A stretch of 64,000 nt of DNA. Origin: Druceiella hillmani (Eukaryota > Arthropoda > Insecta > Lepidoptera > Hepialidae). Shown here one piece after another: positions 37,988-50,378 of the stretch; within the stretch, counting starts at the first letter, position 1; the number at the start of each line of letters is the position of its first letter. The DNA is taken from assembly GCA_039881145.1 (NCBI GenBank), contig JAYKKI010000016.1, positions 8,705,001 through 8,769,000 on the forward strand, read 5' to 3'. The notes below the pieces were generated by a model. That model was not told where the DNA came from and made no database searches. It worked only from the letters and a program-made list of their open reading frames with translations. A program made the translations under genes and the position numbers.

Positions 37988-39767
37988 AGTACAATGAGCC
38001 TGTAGTTACGGTACCTCTGACACAGGCTAGATTAACTTGCCGTTTTGATACCATCTTACTGCAGCAGCTTTTCGGAAAATGATTATTCCAGCAGTACTAT
38101 ATTTGGCGCAGTCGCTGGTTTAGAAGCAAAAATTGTCAAGTAATATTTTTCAACAATATTTTGCTGTACTAATAAGTTTTTTCTATGGCCTTAATGTGAT
38201 TTGACTGTTGCACCACAAATTATATTCGATTTTATTAAAATGTATAAATACTAAGAAACTTTCAGTGTCTTGACTCAATAACTTGATGACCTGTCGTATA
38301 ATTGTTTACATATTTGTTAATATGTTTATATAATAAAACCACAGACCTTTGAAATATCTTATATGACAAGACATTATTTCAGGCCAAGTTTAATTTTCAA
38401 TGAAATCACGAAAATTTTCAATTTGAAATACGATTTTTAATGTTTCGTTAAAGCCTCAAATATTATGGCCGGGTTCTTCTCAGAAATAAACAGCAAATGA
38501 AAAATAAATATGGCGCTTATATTTTAAATTATATGTTTAGTGTTGTTACTTTTTTATAAAATTTAATCTAAAACTATATATTCAGCAAATTACTTAATGA
38601 AAATAAAAATAACGCTTGTTTTTTAAATATATTTCTATTGGTAGTATGTTACAATTTTACCTAAGTTATTAAAATCAGTTGCTTTCTACAAATTTAACGT
38701 TTTTTTTATTTTATAGAAATTTTCTACAACGAGACTATTCCTTTTTTACCTACATAGCATTTGTTGAAGAAGCTTTAAGATAAAATATCAAATGAACGTT
38801 TTTCTAGATATTTGCCTAAAGTAAAATAACAATATTAACAATAATAGCAACATAATACTAGGTAATCTAGTAAATAACTGAGTTACACGTTTTTCCGGTA
38901 AGATACTTGTAAATGAATATATTTGACCAGCGGCCCGCCTACAATTTGTGGATTAAATTGAATGAATCAAATGATTAGATAAGGGTTTTCTGAAATGTAT
39001 TTTTTTAAATCTTGGGTTTATTTTAATTAACAAAAACATAATAATTGTAAAAACATCATCATCGTTCTGATTTGTCTTAAATCCTGTATGAAAATTTAAT
39101 CGTCCACAAATTAGGACTTTTTTGTCCATGGATATAATTTTTATTTGAATTGCATGAATATTATTTCTCTGTATATACTTCTTGTTGTATTTCTGGATTG
39201 TATGGATTAAAACAATTTAAAATTGAAACGTATAAATGTCTATATTAAAATATTAACGCAAAATAAATTTACTACTTGACATGAAGTCAATATAAAAACT
39301 ATTCCTATAAAGCACACTTTAGAAATTTTTTATAAAACAATATGAAAAAAATAGGTAATATAACCTACGTTTGAACAGAAAATATTATATTTTTATTTTT
39401 ATTTAAACAAAAATAAAAGTTTCAATAAATTAATAAATCGAAATTAAAGTTTTAACATTGGGCACATTTATTTTTATGTTTTAGAAGTATTTCATCTGGT
39501 AATGTTCAAAGGGAAGTTCTCCGATACACAAACTTCACATTTTTATTTTTTTTATATTATTCATTTAATCCTTTATTTCCTAATAAAAGAGCAGAACAAA
39601 ACTGTTTAAAATATTTGAATGAAAAAGCGCACTTACATATAAATGAACATTAATATTAATCTAAAGCACTTATACTAAATTATTAAACAAAGAAGTTTTT
39701 GTATATGTAGAAAAAAATACTTAATTTCTATAATTTTGTGATAGTTAAAGTAACATTTACACTCAAG

Positions 39768-40035
39768 TCATTAGGGCACCCTTTGCCGGATGAAGGCCTC
39801 CTCCATGTCCTATCATTCCGGAATTGAAATAACTTATAATAATTGTGTTTGATCCTGTATCCTCCAAAGCCGTTCTAAGATGATTGTAGAAATGTTGAAT
39901 TTGTTCTGCCTTAGACTTTTCTGTAGTCGAATAAATTTGGATGAGGTTAATTATGTTGTTTTTTATTTGTGAGTCTAACCTGGAAACCCTATCTGAAATT
40001 GATTGAAAACCAGTAATATGAGTTATCTTTTATTA
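39768..40035 (-). pseudogene. RTE-like non-LTR retrotransposon endonuclease fragment
   Basis: The minus strand is open for about 87 codons, bounded by TGA at 39770-39768 and a stop near 40035, with no usable start. The translation includes ISDRVSRLDSQIKNN, then LIQIYSTTEKSKAEQIQHFY and LEDTGSNTIIISYFNSGMIG. This matches the central part of the apurinic-type endonuclease of RTE-like elements: V-x-Q-x-Y-A-P-T, a helix ending near the FY, then I-x-x-GDFN-x-x-IG. The element nicks target DNA to prime reverse transcription. Here APT reads STT and the catalytic GDFN reads SYFN, so the Asp is lost and the enzyme would be dead. The rest of the element is absent. Confidence 0.75.
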
Positions 40036-40160
40036 AAATATTTATTTTACATAGGGATGATTATTGTTGGAATAAACTGTATTCAATTTAAAACATAGTA
40101 TATTATTTCAATTTTAATATATATAACATATTTTATTATATGTAAATACATATACATGCA

Positions 40161-40182
40161 TATATATATATATATATCTATA

Positions 40183-40231
<49 letters not shown>
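40161..40231. repeat. (TA)n microsatellite with CTA interruptions
   Basis: A TA dinucleotide run with two TCTATA interruptions near 40178-40187. Confidence 0.95.
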
Positions 40232-40234
<3 letters not shown>

Positions 40235-40239
40235 TGCTC

Positions 40240-42220
40240 TTTTATAGACATTTTAATGCCGAATATAATACACTACGTTAAGTAAGGATATTTTGTAACT
40301 TCGATATAAAATTGAACTAAATATAAAACCATACCACTTTTGTTATATTTAAAAATTGTCATAAGTCGTTAACATGAAAATGCATCAACCTATTATTTAT
40401 ATTTCGATGAAGATAAGAAATGTGGCAACATTGCCTGATTATTCTTCTTAGCGATCCATAGTGAATTTGACTATCCCTTTCATTTGTATAGTTTTACCAT
40501 GAAAAATATTAAAAAAGAAAACAATAAATTTCCCAACTTTGTTTATATTTTCTAAATCAAAATTATTGTCATTTAAAAATCTATAACATTCATTCCCTCA
40601 AATATAAAAGGTTTTAAAAAACATTATTATCGATTTTTAAAATGAACTGTTCGGAATAACTAATAATACGATATTTTTCCATTTATCGTTTAGATAAATT
40701 ATTATTTGCTTCTTATTGATAAAATAATATTAATTTTAATAGCTTATTTCAAATTCCATCTTTATGCATTATTCGTTATTTAATTTGGCAGCCTTCACAC
40801 ATTTCTTCCGGTTCGAATATATTTCAAAGTTTAGTTTGACATAACAGTTGATTGGTTTAATGCGTTTTTATTCTGTTAAATGATTTGTTATATGTGGTAT
40901 CGAGTGAGTGTAATTACGAATATGTCATTTTTTAGTGCTAATGGAACAAGGAATTAATATGCCAAATGTCATTATAATAGAACTAATCATGTTCGTTGAA
41001 CGTTAACCAACAACCAAGTCTCGTTACGATCAATTTAGTACAGGAGGATAATCCGTCATTTCAGTGATATCAGATAATGCTTCTCCAATAATATAGATAA
41101 ACATGAAACAATATGTGCTAACTCATTTTATAAGGATACGTATGCTAACTCATTTTATAAGGATACGTACGACATAGATAATTTAAGTAAAAATTATTTT
41201 CGTAAGTTGCGAAAGTGCGGTAGGGGCAAGCACTGGGAAGATACTTAACACGGAAACGGAACATAAAGTTTAAGTAAGTTTATATACTAAATAAATTCTA
41301 AAACCAAATTATTTGTATTTGAATTACTATATACGTGTGTTTAAAAACTAAGTTTTTTCAAACGCATAAGTGACATTTCATTTTGACACTTGACAGTTTT
41401 CAAAGTTTGCAATAGGCGTACACATTGCCAAACTGATATTCAGTGTACAGATTATAGTGTGTTAATTTAAACATAATTATGATTTTATACAAAATGTAAA
41501 CTTTAATTATTTTATAAATTAGATGACAAGTTTACAAAAATAACATATTATTGGATTATCCATGATTAATGGGACAAGTGTTTGAAGTGACAAAGTTTCC
41601 TTCATATACATACTGTATATCGAATACGCAATTAATGTAGCTATTCTAATTTTATAGAAAGTCCTTCGTTCTAATAGCAATATTTCAACAATGATTCTAT
41701 CACAAAAGTTTTTTCGTTATTTTTACTAAACAAAACTTGCAGTTTCTTTTCTTGCAAAAACTTGTAGATTTGTTATTTCTATGCAAAGCGACCTTCAAAA
41801 TAATATTGTCACAAGTTGTACGTAAACAACTGCCCCTTAATTGATATCCCCGTTTCATTATAACCTCATTTACTACGAACTTTGCGGCTATCACAATGTG
41901 TTTGCATACAAATGAAAACTGTAACAATAGAATGTTTTAGGTCTTCGTTTTATTGACATAAATGCTGAAATATATCCATAATGTATGTAAACGCGAATAA
42001 TACTTGTGTTGTTCCGGTTATCGCTGTTATTTACATACCCGAAACAATTTCATGTTATCAGAGCATTGAGTTATAATTTATTGTGTAGTTTTAGGTAGTT
42101 ACAGAGGATTATTGTGCAATAAAATTCATTTTATATGTTTCGTGTGAGTTATACATTTTTACATACAATTTTTAATTCTAAACACCGGAAGAAACTGTTG
42201 TTTTATGAGGGCTTTGTTTG
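40240..42220. other. Unassigned AT-rich sequence
   Basis: No gene was recognised. A 75-codon minus frame at 41700-41927 has no familiar motif. A recent 27-bp duplication lies at 41.1 kb. Confidence 0.5.
41117..41170. repeat. 27-bp tandem duplication, nearly identical copies
   Basis: GCTAACTCATTTTATAAGGA plus seven more bases occurs at 41117-41143 and 41144-41170, with the only difference at the last base. It is therefore recent. Confidence 0.92.
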
Positions 42221-42224
42221 TTTC

Positions 42225-43500
42225 GTTACCGGAATTTGTAACTAGTAAAAATAAGCCATAAATTGCTTTGATACTTTAGTACTTTTTTATTACTTAGTTG
42301 GACATTAATGTCATTTTTTTCATAATGATATTAAAGATAGTGATTATAGCAATAACATTAAGAAATAAGTTTATTGTTAAACAACCTAATTTCAACGTTT
42401 TCTATGAATATGAAAATATTTTTAATAAATATTGAACATAGACAATTTAAAGTAAATAATAAATGCGCTAAAATCTTTCTTATGATCAATGAATGTTAAC
42501 ATTTTTCAATTATATTTTGATATATGTTTAAACATATATTTTAAGCACCATCTTTATGAAGATTACTGGATTTGGCAATATTAATCTTATTAATATGACC
42601 CCACAAAATTTGGACAAATTACAAAAGGAATTAGAAAAAAATATCACAGGTATACATGCATAATAAATACCGCAAGGCATATTGTTATGATGATCAGATA
42701 AGAGTAAAATATTTCTTTTTGTTTCCGTGACTTCTACAAGCCGAAGTAATTATTTATATCTCTTTCTTGCTTCCCATGTGTAGTTTGCGAAAATTTATTA
42801 ATTTACACTTCATGTATTAAAGGAAACATAATTTTTTTAAATTTACTTTAAATATTGATTAAAGAATCTGAAAAATTATAAACCGATCAAGTGTCTCTGC
42901 AATCACGCATAAATGAATTATTTGCTTACCAGAATTTACAACCCGGCAAATTAAGCTAAAAATCGCTTTGATACATTTGTATTTTTAATATTATTTAGTT
43001 GTACACAAATTATATTTTCGCCATAACGATATTAAAAATAGAAATTATAGAATATTACTCTCTTTTATTGAATCCGTAAAGAATATTAAATAAGGAATTT
43101 ATTCCTAAACAGCTCAGTTAATATGTTAGGTATGAACATGAAAATATTTTTATTAAATAATTATCACAAACAATTTTTCAAATATATTTTCATTTTTCAA
43201 TTATATTTTTGAAACATAATTGAAATATATCTTTTAGGCACTAAGTTTATGAAGTTTGTTAGATTTGGCAATATTAATCATATTAATATGGCTTCATCAA
43301 ATTTGTAACATTACAAAAGTAACATTTAGGTATTTATGAATTATGGGTGCAAAATTAGAAAAAAGTTCACATAATAATTGCCGCAGTATATTTATTATGA
43401 TGATCATGCAACACTCATAGAAATGGTAGAAGTAAACGATTTGTCATTATTTTTGTTTTTTCTATACAACGAAGTAAATATCTCCATCTTTTTCTGCTTC
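42225..43500. repeat. Diverged ~700-bp tandem duplication
   Basis: Unit 1 (about 42225-42785) and unit 2 (about 42925-43500) align in order: AAT(T/C)GCTTTGATAC at 42261 and 42961, ATGAAAATATTTTTA at about 42410 and 43138, TTTGGCAATATTAATC at 42571 and 43264, and TTATGATGATCA at 42685 and 43395. Offsets are 693-728 bp. No open frame is conserved between units. It may be a satellite dimer or an old local duplication. Confidence 0.8.
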
Positions 43501-44336
43501 ACATCATAGACATATATTACTTTATAAGGACAGGCCCATAGCAACAGAAAACATGTCCCACTGGAAACGATGCTAAATGTCGAAATTAGCACCGTTTCAT
43601 TTCATTTGTTATTTCGATTATGGTGAGTATGTTTATCCCAAAAACAGTCAAAAGAAATGCCGAATTGTGTAGTAAAAATATGTTTAAATCACAGTTCGAG
43701 AATTTTAAGAGGTTGACGTATGTTACTTTCGGTTAATAATCATTTCTCAAACATATTTTGTTATTTAATAAAAAATTGTATTTTCAGTAACTATGTGAAT
43801 TCCGACGTTGCGACTTGTAAGGGCGTGTTTTCGCACATTATTTTTTTTAATATAAATTTTTCACCGCTTTGATTTTTGAAAATATACCGATGAACGCGGT
43901 GTTGGGAAAACAGGGTACCTTAGAAGCAAAATGAATTAGTATTTGTTCATTTGTCTGTCATTTCAATAACTCAAAAACTTCTAAACCGATAAACTTAAAC
44001 CTCGAAATGTAAGTATAAAATGTTCATAGATTTGAATAATTTAGTGATTAAGTATAGCCAACGCATACACTTCTTGACAAAGCCTACACATGAAAAACAA
44101 ATATGCTTACACATACGTCGTATTTTTAATTATTGAGAGTAATATCTACTATGTTGTAAAAAAATCATTTTTCATTTCGTTAAGTATAAGTAGTGCAAAA
44201 ACAAATAAAAAAAGAGCAGTATCTATCAGTTGAAAATTTTAAGCATGCTAGTGTATATCCTATAAATCGTCAGAAAATAGAATGAAAAAATCTTCTAGAT
44301 ATTTAACCTTCTAAATAATAATTATCTATAATAATG
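43500..44336. other. Unassigned; possible Helitron-like relic near 43.95 kb
   Basis: At 43960-44015 the sequence CTCAAAAACTTCTAAACCGA, followed by CTTAAACCTCGAAATG, resembles the inner part of non-autonomous Helitron-like repeats. No ends were found. The remainder is unassigned. Confidence 0.3.
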
Positions 44337-44560
44337 TCGTAACAGAGTGAATTCTGTACAAGCAAAATATTTTAAAAGGAGTGATTGATTTAGCGTATAG
44401 AATGATAATATAAGTTTGAAAAACTTTTTTTAGAATTTTTGTCTCTCTGTTAACTTGCGCGTCAATCACGCAAAATTTACTGGACTGATTTTGATGAAAT
44501 TTGGTATGGTAATAGATTATACCCAAGAGCAACATATGAAAGAAAGAGAGAGAGAGAGAA
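44337..44560. mobile_element. Dispersed ~220-bp repeat, copy 2
   Basis: This copy starts TCGTAACAGAGTGAATTC, contains GATTTAGCGTATAGAATG and TTTTTAGAATTTTTGTCTC, then GATTTTGATGAAATTTGG, and ends in a short (GA)n tract. It matches 3265-3478. It is the better preserved copy of the internal Helitron-like motif. Confidence 0.6.
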
Positions 44561-47295
44561 ATGGTAATAACTTTTCTTCACAATATAAATTACTCGTGTA
44601 ACTTATTGTAACGTCCTCGTAGATGCCCATGAATGTCTATGGTTGCTGAATACCCATTAGACTACACCGAAAATATTATTCATCAGTCAGCACCAGAGCT
44701 ATAGTTAGAAACAAACACTTTAAATAAATCTGGAACGATAAGTCAGCCCCAACCCATGGTAATACGCTACAACTACAATACAACTGCTAAGTAGTGATGG
44801 GTCGAATTTATGTAACATCCAATGTATTGTATAACTTGCATTATCTTACTATCCACGCTATAGTTTTCCAAAATATTTTTCTTATCGTTACATAATTGCA
44901 ACTTAGTATTTCTAATATTACATTTGATACTTTTCTGAACGTAATTTGAGTCAGCAGTTTAATTCATTCTGACGAAACTTCACTTTTCACTTCGTCCTTT
45001 ATTATAAACAAAATTTGCGTAAATTACATAGCAAGTGTCTGTTAATAATAATCAAACATATGTATAACTTTAAGAAAGTAAATTCCAGAAAACGTCTTTA
45101 GAAATGTTAACAGATGACGAAAATGTCATCAATGCATAAAGTTATACATGGTATTTAATGTGTTCTTTTTATGTGTTCACATAAAATAACTACTTGTAAA
45201 ATATAAGGACGAGGAAAAAGAACGAAAATTGGTATAGAATTGTGTAGAGATTTAATATATTTTACAACGAAGGAAAAAAAATCGCGAGCTAGGATTATTT
45301 CGGTTTCGTAATAATTTTACCGGAAGAGTTAACAATTTTTAATCAAAGCTCTGCATACATTTTCATTTCCCGGACACATTGAGAAGAAAACGTTAATACC
45401 CAAGTACAATTAGTGAGGAAAACAAATAAAGAAACATTTTTAAATTTACTTTTGTTTATATAATGCAAATAAATTTCATGACATCGTGAATATTTCCGCG
45501 TGGATAGATTGTAAGGCATGTTAAGTCCCCATACTATAAGCATGATATTTATTTACTAGCAAGTTTGGAATACCTTTTCGTCACTCTGAAGTACATTAAA
45601 CTGTCAACAAATAAAATATCGTCATAGAATTATTATTACAATACCTACCATTAAGCGCTTCTCGCGTAAATCTTGACAAATGAATTATAAAAATCGGAAT
45701 CTGTTTCTTCATAACCTAAATTAAATCATTTAACTATAAATTAATTACAAATTTCACGATTCTTAATCAACTGACTCAATCAGTTACTGATAATATAATT
45801 TTTATAATTATATTTTTTTAAATTAATCAGGTACAAAAGTAATGTTCTATATATAGCTCAAATGTTAAATTATATTAATCAGTGCAAATCACTGGCTATT
45901 TAGTCAAGAAGGTCATAGAACTAGGCAAGATGTAGAAAATAGAAAGAAAATTTTAAAATTCAAACATTTTCGAGATAATCGCCTCCGAAACTCTAAATTA
46001 ACAAAATAAGTTCCAATGTTTATTAAAATTGCATTGTAATTATAATAAATTTTTTGCCTCAAATTTTACTACTCAAAGAAAAATAAGCCTTTGTAACTAT
46101 CTGAAAACTTTTTTATCCTTAACAAGATAAGATAGATCCATCAAATTTTGATATGAACTTGTAACAATTTTTATTACACGAGTGATTAATTACAATATTC
46201 CGAATAGATAAATTTATAATAATTATTAAATTTCTTTTCCAAAAATTGCATTTTTTTCTTTTTAACATTCAGAATAATGGTTCGAGTTACCATCGTGAAA
46301 ATATGTCCTAAGAAATAATAAATTATGCATAAGTATTTGAAATCATTATTCATTATCTTTTTTCTAACATTAAACTCAATATTGTTATTATTATTACTTT
46401 TTTTAAATACTAACATTATGTATAAGTAACTTAAACCAAGAAATTTAATTTTTGATGCACAAACTGAATAACAAAGAAAAATAACTCTTTTTACCTTATT
46501 GACAAAAGTAAGAACTTCAAGTTAAGAAAGAAGAAACGAAATGAAATGATTCAGTCACGTGACATGAACAAAACGAATCAATAAGTTAGCAGGAAAATAA
46601 CTTATTTTTTGATTCATTTTTTAAAAAAATTATAAATAAATTTCATAAAAACCTCACACTTTGTTATCTATTACAAACAATTAATTTAAAAAATTATAAT
46701 ATAAATATCTACAACATAGTTAGGGTACATGTCTAAACAAAATACTTTTCATTAATATGACCGTAAATTTTATTATGTTTTATTACTTTATTATTAAGCT
46801 AAGGTAATGATGAAATAAGGGAATTTTATGAGTCTTCACTGTTCGAAGAAATATTTATTGTGACATTTTTCGATAATTTTCTTTTTATGGTTTAATTTTA
46901 GATTCAATAATGTTGAAAATTAATTTATAAAAAAATTTAATAATATTAAAATAAAGGAACGTTTCAAATAACTTTTGGCTAGAAAAAAAATTAAAAAATA
47001 AAGGTGAAAACAAATTTTTTTCACTAATATATACGAATAGTAAATATATTAATCAAAATATTGAATTTAAATCACTACTGAATATAATTTATCAGCACAT
47101 ATATAAATCGCACTTATACTTTTTTATCCAATAAATTCAGATGAAAAAGCGGCTCACTGCGTCAATATTATGTACTTGAAGTATTTTTGTTACGTGAAAT
47201 TAATAACCATATCTATCAAAAGATGGCGCTGCGCTGATGTAAGGAAATTATAAACTAATTGATATTTTAATTCTGTGTGAAAAGTGAATACAAAA
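44560..47295. other. Unassigned AT-rich sequence
   Basis: No gene or mobile element was recognised. Frames at 45343-45543 and 46186-46416 (minus) are short and without known motifs. Confidence 0.5.
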
Positions 47296-47299
47296 TAAA

Positions 47300-47416
47300 G
47301 ATAAAAACAATATTACCATAAAGCTAAATGCCTTATGGTAATATTGTTTTTATCTATTATCTGCATAAATTAAAATCATCAAGTAAATATGCATCGAATG
47401 GTAATATTGTTTTTAA
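47300..47416. repeat. Perfect 23-bp foldback plus a third direct copy
   Basis: The arm 47300-47322 (AGATAAAAACAATATTACCA plus TAA) is perfectly complementary to 47334-47356, loop 11 nt. A further direct copy of the right arm core, GGTAATATTGTTTTTA, lies near 47400, followed by a similar ATCTGC word. Foldback and tandem duplication thus coincide. Confidence 0.88.
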
Positions 47417-47573
47417 ATATCATCTGCCTCTCTGTATAAGTATTTATCTGTGAAACTTGGATATTAGATTTATTAGTAATATAAATAAAGAAAGAATCAC
47501 TATTAATGACATCAAAACATTTTTAAATTATTCGACAAATAAAATGTAGAATCTAAAAATAAATAAATTGTCT

Positions 47574-47646
47574 TGGAGGCGCCGGGTATCGATCTCGGTA
47601 CCTCTCACATGCTAAGCGAGCGCTCTACCAACTGAGCTACGGCCCC
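47574..47646 (-). tRNA. tRNA-Ala(AGC), possibly a pseudogene
   Basis: A 73-nt cloverleaf on the minus strand begins GGGGCCGTAGCTCAG and ends GCGCCTCCA, with anticodon AGC at tRNA positions 34-36 (47613-47611). It has box A (TAGCTCAGTTGG) and a box B-like GATCGATACCC. The G3:U70 pair, the main alanine identity element read by alanyl-tRNA synthetase, is present. The anticodon stem CTCGC/GTGAG pairs with one G-U. Two mismatches are seen: C5 against C68 in the acceptor stem and A52 against C62 in the T stem. A run of five T residues lies about 16 nt downstream on the minus strand, a plausible RNA polymerase III terminator. No intron is present. The two mismatches make reduced function or a pseudogene likely. 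Confidence 0.9.
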
Positions 47647-47649
47647 AAC

Positions 47650-49095
47650 GTAAGTTTCGTACAAAATATTGGTATTAATATAAAGTCTCAATAACTGCAA
47701 CTTCATACTGTAACTTTTGTGTCATGCATCTTAAAATTTCACTCTCATCATTTTTTCATAACGCGCCTAAAGAAGTATAACTTAAAAATTTAAAAAGATT
47801 AAGCATGTTGAGCGAAAGATGGAAAAATTATTCACTTAAGCTGCCCTGCTAGTGATTTAAAGAATTGCAATTTAAAACTGTCATTTCCATTAATAAAATT
47901 ATTTTCAATGAAAAGTAAAAATCTAAAAAACTACTCTACCTCTAAAAATAATAGGTGAAATGTTAAAGGAGGATCATTTAAAATGATACCACTATTGCAA
48001 GAAAAAGAGTCGGCAATTGTCAAAATAAACCATACAGCTCTCTTTAACCATACAGTTGATGATTTTTTTTCCTCATCAGATGTTTATAGCCAAAATTTTA
48101 TATGGTTAAGAAAAATGTTACCGCAAGCTAAAAAATGAAAGTGGCAGCTTATACTGAAGTTACTCTTAACACTACATATGAAATAAACATAAGCAAATTG
48201 ATTTGTTTGTTCTGAAAAATTATTGTCTGAAATACGGAAAATAATGTGAAAAGAAGATTTCGTAATCTACCAGTATTAATCAAGATTCAGTCAAAAGAGT
48301 AGATAGTCATAAAATAAAAATCAAAGAAAGCAAGCTCAGGTTTATATAAAAATATTAAGAGTCATGTCCGAAAGCGAATAGAAGAAAAAAATTATTTATT
48401 GCTATCGACATAGAGGCATGATTAATTGTTGCGAATGTTTTGTTAGGTTGAACGTTGAAAGTTCATCGTTGACCAAAAAACTTAAATAACAAGTATATAT
48501 AACAGTTAAGTGGGAGATGGGAGAGGAAAAGAGATTTTAATCCATATATAAAATGGAAAAATGCGAAAAACGGAGCTAATATTTTGTAATACTTCAATTT
48601 TATGTATACACTACTGACAATAATCTCCTAAGGCCAGACCATATTTACGTCAACAAGAAATATGTTTCAATCAGAATTTTTAATGTAAAATTCCCATAAG
48701 ATATCATGGTAAATATTAGTAAATAGTATAATCATATTTACTTACTTTTCCTTATTTTACTTGAATAAATTTGTGCAAATCGGGCCTGAATTGTAATTGG
48801 CATAGTTATAAAAAACAGTTGGTTATTTAGTTTGTTATTATAATAACAGTAGATAGTATAACAAGAAGATGGGTTATTTTTGTCGTAAATATATTAATAT
48901 AATATTATAACAGTAAGGTCCGGTCTCAAAATCATCGTTTGCTCGGATGTTTAACTCGTTTTGGAAGGAACTTTGTTCCCATATTTATAGAATTTCATTG
49001 AAAACTGCTCATTTTGGCGTAGAAAAACATACAAGTTATGTTTTGTTGCACTGGACAAAAGAACTAAGAAGAATATGTATAAATAGTTCAATTAA
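47650..49095. other. Unassigned AT-rich sequence
   Basis: No gene was recognised. The right end may belong to the interior of the Helitron-like element whose 3' end lies at 49134, but no left end could be found. Confidence 0.45.
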
Positions 49096-49134
49096 AAATA
49101 TTTAATAAGGGGACGACATCGCGGGTTCAGCTAG
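49096..49134 (+). mobile_element. Helitron-like 3' end
   Basis: GGGGACGACATCGCGGGTTC followed by AGCTAG and a T matches the usual arthropod Helitron terminus: a small GC-rich hairpin region, then CTRR before a host T. Only the 3' end is recognised. It lies just left of the start of segment B. Confidence 0.45.
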
Positions 49135-50316
49135 TAATAAATAAACTTTATCTCTATCTGTGATAACAAAATATATTGCGTTTATCATTTTTAAAATTGA
49201 CACAATCTTGTTTAATACTATATAATGTGATAAATTCTTATGATTGGTTAAAAACATATATTATTTTTTTCCTAATTTATCCTTCCATCAGACTCAGAAC
49301 GAAGTGATTGTCATATCTCATTACATGAAATAGAAAATCTAATTTCCGGAGGCACATGGGATTTCATCCCTTTTCTTTAACCCTATATATCTCTTCTCAT
49401 CGTATAGATTCTGTTTGACGTTTGCATTTACAAGTCCCTATTGAATTGCTCGTAAATACCCCTAATGCACGTATAAGATGTGATGACGCAGATTGTTTGG
49501 CTAAATAAATATATGGACGTAAATCCATGTGTAAAGTAGCAGTATTTTTTTCGTAAACTTCTTAGTCATTCATAATATATTGGATAATATTTGGGATTAC
49601 GACACACTTTTATTAGTGTATATTTGAATACAATATTAAAGTAATTGGTATTGAAGCGTAATGAAATTATTTACTGGAAATACGTAACATTTTCAATAGT
49701 TTTTACATCTATTTGTTTTTCTTATTATTATTTGAATACGTTTTACGGAACAGGTATCACTTTTAGTACCTATTTTTTATATACGAAAGAAGTGGACATA
49801 GCTTAACAAAGCAATGTGCTTTACAACTTACACCTATTTGTGGTTAACAATTCTCGATTAATTTTTGTTATCTTTTCTTTTTTTTCGTAATTAATTATTT
49901 TGTAACTTCTGCTAAACCAAGGTGTAAAGCATTGTCTCTTTCTTGCCATACAGTTTAAACAATATGGCTTTTTTATACGTACTTTGTCTCAGTTTACATT
50001 TTGCTCTTAATTTATGTATCAACTTAACATTTACTATTTACAATTTACATATCAAGCTAGTTGATGGATATTAAATAACTTAAATAATTGAAAATTTAAC
50101 TTGGTAATAACAATTTTTCAGAAATTGTTTTTTAAAATATCTGACGACACATTTATTTTTAAATAATATATTAATATTTATGTCCCGACTTGTAAACAAT
50201 ACCTTGATATTATTTCATAGTTGTGAGTTAAAGGTTTTAAAAAATTAAAAGAGAAAGTAATAAGAGAAAAATATAAACGAATATTTAAGAACGTCTTTTG
50301 GGTCAATAAACAACTT

Positions 50317-50318
<2 letters not shown>

Positions 50319-50377
<59 letters not shown>

Positions 50378-50378
50378 C
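50319..50378. repeat. (TA)n microsatellite
   Basis: A TA run with one phase break near 50350. Confidence 0.95.

Larger units (their letters stand above)
34535..39760. other. Unassigned AT-rich sequence
   Basis: No gene was recognised. Contents are a compound microsatellite (35.6-35.8 kb), a small GC-rich palindromic patch at 35500-35600 (GCCGAACCGTTCGGC), a 20-bp foldback at 36.56 kb and a C13 tract at 37.98 kb followed by about 120 bp of more complex sequence. The first ~70 bases may be the 3' untranslated end of the preceding retrotransposon relic. Confidence 0.5.
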
